A stretch of DNA of 64,000 bases from Annona cherimola (Eukaryota; Streptophyta; Magnoliopsida; Magnoliales; Annonaceae). This document shows positions 59,210 through 64,000 of this stretch, piece by piece (position 1 is the stretch's first letter; each line of letters opens with the position of its first letter). The notes under the pieces were generated by a model. The model saw only the letters and a program-made list of their open reading frames with translations. It ran no database searches and was not told where the DNA came from. Where the stretch lies: the NCBI GenBank assembly GCA_030490835.1, contig CM059977.1, forward strand, positions 11,932,765-11,996,764, read 5' to 3'. The translations under genes were made by a program, and so were the position numbers.

Positions 59210-59556
59210 ACAAATTTCGTTTTATGTAGCTACTTTTCTAGTTAATTAAATATATATTTATACACAATAAATATATTTTGGTTATAATTAATTACTTAAC
59301 TGTAAGTATTTAATTGCTTTTAAATGGTTGGCATTTGGTTAAACATGGTCATTTTTCACATCAAATGAAATTGAAAATAATGTTTAGTATAAATATTAAA
59401 ATTTAAATGCAAATAGTAATTAAATTTTGGGTGTAATCAGTACAGAACTTAACTAAATTTTGAATGCAATCAATACAGGACTCAGCTGCATTTGATGCCA
59501 AATGTAGCCAAATTCTAACAAAAGTGACATATATAATAAATTTTGTTGTAATGAAT
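59210..59556. repeat. dispersed repeat D, copy 2
   Basis: This shares ordered blocks with 42870-43205 (TTTCGTTTTATGTAGCTA, GGTTATAATTAATTA, ATGTAGCCAAATT, AATAAATTTTGTTGTAATG). It contains an internal near-duplication around 59425 and 59465. Confidence 0.5.
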
Positions 59557-61270
59557 TAATTCATGCATTAGATTCTTCTTCGTCAATGTTAGTTCGTGTG
59601 ACAGCCAATTTATTTTAATCAGCTTTGTATATAACCTATAGCAAGTACAAATGGATCAATTTTTTTAATATTACAAAATGTAAATACTGCAACCAAGTTA
59701 ATTTTTATATTTAGAATATGTTTATTTTAAGATAAAAACCGAAGAAAATTTTGTGAAGAAAATTTTAAAAAGTGAGAACATGATGTGTTGTGATTGAAAG
59801 TAAGGGAATAAAATCAAAATAGATAGCATAATTATATAAAAATGTGAAAGACCATTAGAATTTACATATTATGATGGGAAAATAATGTAGTTAGGTAATT
59901 ACAATGTCAAATTATATTAAAAGGTGGTTAAAAATAGTGAAAAATGTTTCTTTCAACATTTCTCGCTTTTCTACCTTATAACGAACGCACCCTTAGGCTA
60001 AATAACTAATACGTGAGTAGCTATTCAATGAAAAACTTTTCATGTATCCAACAAAAATGAAAATACATAATTTGGACCTCACTAGCTATAAGGAACTTTG
60101 TAAAACACAGCCTACCAACATGTCTTATATATTTACCAAAAATAATAGCAGTATATCAAAAAATTAAAACCATTTAACTTCATATGTTTAAACTTTAAAT
60201 AAAATTTGGGGTATGTATAGATATTTTTTGAATTTTTTTTTATTTACAATACGTAAAGCATTGTTTCAAACAACATAAAGGGTTTAAAATTTACAAAAGT
60301 ACATTAAAAGCATTTATATTTTTGTGGAAGGTGAAAAACGTTTCCACAGAGTTGCCGCCCTTTAAAATAGTGCTATCCATGCAGTGGCAAGTTATGGTTC
60401 AATTAACAGGATGCAAGTGTAGAGATTTTAAGAATCGTGTAATTATTAATTTTGCAGTAATTTCATTATCGACTTTGAATTAGTTAGAGCCCACCAAAGC
60501 ATTCAATCCTGAGTTTTTTTTTAATATTTTAGTTAACTAAATATTAATAAATATCTTAGGTGAGCCGCCGTAGACGGATCTGGATTACAGGTAGTACTGG
60601 TAGGTGCTGGACTGTCCCTTTGAAACAGTCCTGACGTCCTGTTCCAATCCTTAATCGGAGTGTACCTAAATGGCATCTGCGGGAGTTGGGACGTAAGTGA
60701 AGACATTAATCTGGCGGTGCAGACGGGTGCCACACCTCAATGGTAGGATCGATGGTAGAAAGTGACAACCCCATAAGTTGGAAAAGAAAAAAACAATATT
60801 CTGATATTCTATGTATTAGTCGTTTAATATTATGTTACCAATGTGAAATGAAGTCTGTCAAATTAATCAACTTCGCTTCTAGAATTGCTATAAACAAAAA
60901 AATCCAAAAAGTTAAGCTGGGCCCAATTTGAATTTCAATCTTTTGCTAAATATTTATTGACATTTTTCAGCTAGAACAAGTTATTTAAAGCCAGAAGAAG
61001 AGACTTTTTCAAAAACAATCTTAGGATGTCCGTTTGCATGAGATATAATTCAATTTACTATTTGGAAATGGGAAAAAAGTCCTTTTACCATCCATTCCAT
61101 AATAGAATCTAAAGCTTCAGGGGCTAATTAATGTAGTTTTGGGATGTACCAAAAAGAAATGTGGAATACCTTCAATATTCTCGGCTTCTTCTAACCATCT
61201 CTCCATGATCTCTCTCGTATATATTAATTTTTTCTTCCCATAGGAATGACTTCTTTCTTTCTTTAATTTT
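59557..61270. other. intergenic, AT-rich
   Basis: About 59700-59995 is a worn Tourist-like copy (GATGTGTTGTGATTG, ending CGAACGCACCC). Short frames at 60533-60931 show no motif. Confidence 0.45.
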
Positions 61271-61279
61271 GTTTCCCCT

Positions 61280-61665
61280 GGAACCCAATCCTATGCACCC
61301 GGGTGCATTCAGCCTCAATGCACCCGGGCGTACTACACCTATTTTTTTTTATTTTTTTTTGAAAATTTTTTTACACAATGGTTAATCTAGATTTATTTAA
61401 CATATGTATTAATTTTTACTATTTTTGGAGACTTTTAGATATTTTTTTAGATTTTTAAAAATTTACCGAAAATGCCACTGATTTTTAAAAATCTAAAAAA
61501 AAATCTAAAAGTCTCCAAAAATAGTAAAAATTAATACATATGTTAAATAAATCTATATTAACAGCTTCATGAAAGAATTTTCAAAAAAAAAAAAAAAAAA
61601 AAAAAGGTATAGTACACCCGGGTGCATTGAGGCTGAATGCACCCAGGTGCATAGGATTGGGTTCC
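61280..61665. mobile_element. family A foldback MITE with CACCCGGGTGCATT hairpin ends, exact 9-bp duplication
   Basis: GTTTCCCCT flanks it exactly at 61271-61279 and 61666-61674. The ends GGAACCCAATCCTATGCACC and its complement pair perfectly. Each terminus forms a hairpin: TGCACCCGGGTGCATT..AATGCACCCGGGC at the left and the mirror image at the right. The arms carry the family core (TTAATCTAGATTTATTTAAC, TTTTTACTATTTTTGGAGAC) and meet around ATTTACCGAAAATGCCACTG. It encodes nothing. Confidence 0.92.
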
Positions 61666-61734
61666 GTTTCCCCTCATCATTACTTTCAACATATCCATCT
61701 TTCTATGGCGCCTCTGTAATCTTTTAAATTCTTT

Positions 61735-62120
61735 TTAAGGTTGAGCAGGACAACCTCACTCCTAAGATTCAACGGTTTCCCAATGGCTCTGTAAAAGTCT
61801 TTTAAGGTTAAATGGGTCCAAAACCCTCTACCAAAAGTTTTTTAAGGCTAAACAAAGCTATAACCATTTGTAAAAAGTCTTCTAAGACTGAATGGGTTCA
61901 TGACCGTTCTGCAAAAAAACCTCATTAGGCAAAGTTGTGTCTACAACTCTCCATAAAAGCTTCTTAAGGTTAAAAGGGTCTAGAATATTTCTGTAAAAAG
62001 CCTCTTACGGCTAAGATATGTAAAAATCCCTCTGTAAAAAGCATCTCTAAAAGAGTTTAAAAGACTTTTGAAAAAAAAGGTTAAAAACCCTAAACGAAAA
62101 AGCCATCTAAAATCCTTTAG
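61735..62120 (+). repeat. degenerate 50-60 bp minisatellite
   Basis: About seven imperfect units follow the pattern CTGTAAAAAGTCTTTTAAGG..TTAAATGGGTC..AAACC. Examples start near 61790, 61845, 61880, 61950 and 61995. There is no open frame across the array. Confidence 0.65.
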
Positions 62121-63376
62121 AAGTACTTTTTAAGGCTTCTAAGGTTCATCACCCCGGCCCCCTCCAGGCTCCCACACACCTGTTTTTTTTTAAATAAAAA
62201 ATGAGAGAGCTAATTAACACATAATATCCGTACAGAATATCGTCATAAGAATATATATTGCTAGAACAAATCGTGCATGTATCATAGCAATATTATATTG
62301 GGTAATGGACCACTTTGTACCACTTCTATTTTTTAATATATCTATAGGAACGCCCACTACAGTACCATTAACCTCTATCTCCTCTTCCTTGTCATCATAA
62401 CAATTATGGATCGAAATTAGATGAAGTCTTGAACCGTGGGTATGTCAAATGTTGGTGGTTTGACCAGGATACATTGCCCGTAAGACAGAAGAGGTTAAAA
62501 CTTAAACTATGCTGAAGGGTTCCCTAGGGGGAATGACTATATACCAAACAAAAGGGACAGAAAATTAGGAATCTAATCAGCATACCTGAAGCCGAGAATA
62601 CCATTCCTAATATAGGAATACTTTCTAACTCAAAATCTTTGTTGTAGTGGGATATGAGCCCTCTAATATTCCCTATCTTGATCGGATTATACTTCTGTCC
62701 GATGAGAAATATAGATAGGAGTTAGGGTTGTAGTACACTACATCTTCTTTTGAGACTGAGGGCTTCCAGGGTCATAAGAATACCCTCAGCTTTGGAATCT
62801 CTCGAGGTCACGGGGCGTTGCCTTAACGTCACATGTTAATCTAACTAGGGGCTGAAATACTTAGTTCGACAGTTCTTACACGGAGGTTGCTGGGATGGTA
62901 ACCATGCAAACTTTACCGCCTGAGCGTTGGTACGAGAGATTAGTTTGATGGTTCTCCTAACATAATATTTATATCCTATTAGTTTTAAAAATATTTCTAC
63001 ACTAAAATATATTAAACTAACTAGACAGTTGAACTGGTTAATTGATCGTGAGCCAGAAGCTTAATTGGTTGATCGGTCTTATGTTTGGTGTTAGCAAGTT
63101 TGATAAGACAAGTTAAACACAGTTCTTAATTAGGTCTTGGACAGCATGCATGTGGCTACATATAATGGGAAATGAGTCTCGAAGCGATTAATAATATAAG
63201 GAGATAAAAGTTAGGAAAGGGGGGGTTAAAAAAAAAAAAACCAAAAACAGTTGCCCTGCCGATCAATCACCTAAATCAAGAAGGCATGAAGTCATGCATA
63301 AACGTAAAACAAAACTGCTATGAATGGATTTAGTTTTTCACCTAATTAATTAATTAAAGACGAATCTATCTAGGGA
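62121..63376. other. intergenic downstream of the subtilase
   Basis: 62290-62960 is less AT-rich and looks like unique or old retrotransposon sequence, but no ends or motifs are recognised. The last 150 bp is probably the subtilase 3' UTR. Confidence 0.4.
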
Positions 63377-63915
63377 TTAAATAGGACTCTGGTAGACAAC
63401 AATGGGGCTTCTGACCCAGTGTTTGCCATCACCCCACACGATCTCTGCTGACTTGAGCATCACGTTTCCTAGTGGGGAGCCCTTGAGCAGCACCTGGAAT
63501 GACTTTCTCTGGTGCAACTTACTAAATTTCAGCTTCTCCGGCTTGACAGTCACGTTCAGGCCTTGTGCTGCCGTTATGGTTACTCGGTAGGTTGCCTTCT
63601 TCCTTCCAACATTAGTCACTACGCGCTGGAACGCAGCTGATACACGTTCTTGGGGCCCAGGGACTTGATATTGAATGGTGGGATAGTTTAGACCGTCATA
63701 CCCATGTGTTGCCTGGACACTGGAGCATTTCAATTTAGTGCCGAGGACTATCTGGAGTGAGGTTTCTTTGTAGCCTTCCATACATAAGAAGGAGACGTAA
63801 GATGCCTCATCTGCGTCGTAGATGAGACCGGGATGGATTGCTCTAGCAGGGTGTATGTGGCCGGAGCCGTAGGCAAACTCGGCTCCCTTGTTCTTCTTGG
63901 GATCCATGACCTTTG
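63377..63915 (-). CDS. subtilisin-like protease (SBT4 / cucumisin-like), last exon, partial
   Basis: The C-terminal exon is on the minus strand, with the stop at 63377-63379. It opens with VMDPKKNKGAEFAYGSGHIH and continues GLIYDADEASYVSFLC, the segment that follows the catalytic Ser region in plant subtilases. It then runs into a fibronectin III-like domain (FQRVVTNVGRKKATYRVTIT and VTVKPEKLKFSK) and ends RSPIVVYQSPI. The wording matches the SBT4 (cucumisin-like) group. The exon start is an acceptor at about 63911-63917 (either of two AGs). The propeptide and the Asp, His and Ser catalytic parts lie beyond 63960 and cannot be judged. Plant subtilases are secreted serine proteases. Confidence 0.88.
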
Positions 63916-64000
63916 CTAAATTGAATAATAACCAGGAGTTGAATCGAAGAGCAATCATAAAATGAATGTTAGCAGCGGCAGTACTGTGAGGAAATTTATT

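Noticed and set aside
1..64000. CRISPR arrays, operons, ribosomal RNA genes or integrated viral genes
   Set aside because: No spaced direct-repeat arrays, rRNA-like segments or viral polymerase/coat motifs were seen. The tandem repeats present are plant-type minisatellites and transposon ends.

Overview
The window is nuclear DNA from a flowering plant. The genes have short introns with GT/AG borders and canonical TATA boxes. They belong to families typical of land plants: GDSL esterase/lipases of the At5g03610 type, a CYP94C-type cytochrome P450, and a cucumisin-like subtilase. They sit in very AT-rich DNA packed with small non-autonomous transposons. The species cannot be named from sequence alone. 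No bacterial, organellar or viral gene block is visible.

Layout. 1-1662: an apparent Mutator-like element with about 270-bp inverted terminal repeats, carrying a piece of an AAA-ATPase gene and a nested hAT element. 2006-23595: a tandem GDSL cluster. GDSL-1 (2006-10462) has five coding exons, is intact, and is inflated by a 6-kb transposon-filled intron. GDSL-2 (13277-16328) is a clear pseudogene. GDSL-3 (22111-23595) is compact and intact. An extra decayed last exon (24424-24650) and a duplicated non-coding relic (10930-11045 and 18165-18398) show that the cluster was once larger. 25851-26095: a SINE with a perfect 15-bp target-site duplication. 27900-29002: pieces of a LINE-type RNase H gene. 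29003 to about 33764: a CACTA-type DNA transposon with subterminal repeats. 33765-55200: no recognisable intact gene, only layered miniature transposons, including a hAT element at 51471-52464 with an 8-bp target duplication. 55984-57492: an intact intronless CYP94C1-like P450 with TATA box and an upstream G-box. 57493-63376: intergenic, with one well-preserved foldback element and a degenerate minisatellite. 63377 to about 63915: the last exon of a subtilase on the minus strand, whose upstream part lies beyond the window.

The most unusual feature is a large set of palindromic foldback elements. They share an AT-rich core. The best-preserved copies (3738-4150, 55210-55469, 61280-61665) have 9-bp target-site duplications, two exact and one with a single mismatch. 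Each terminus itself folds into a small hairpin, and the terminal hairpin sequence differs between subfamilies although the core is shared. One copy lies in the large intron of GDSL-1, one between the homologous promoter block and the start of pseudogene GDSL-2, and one just upstream of the P450 promoter.

The genes do not form a pathway. The GDSL proteins are predicted secreted esterases of unknown substrate. The P450 is predicted to inactivate the jasmonate hormone at the ER. The subtilase is a predicted secreted protease.
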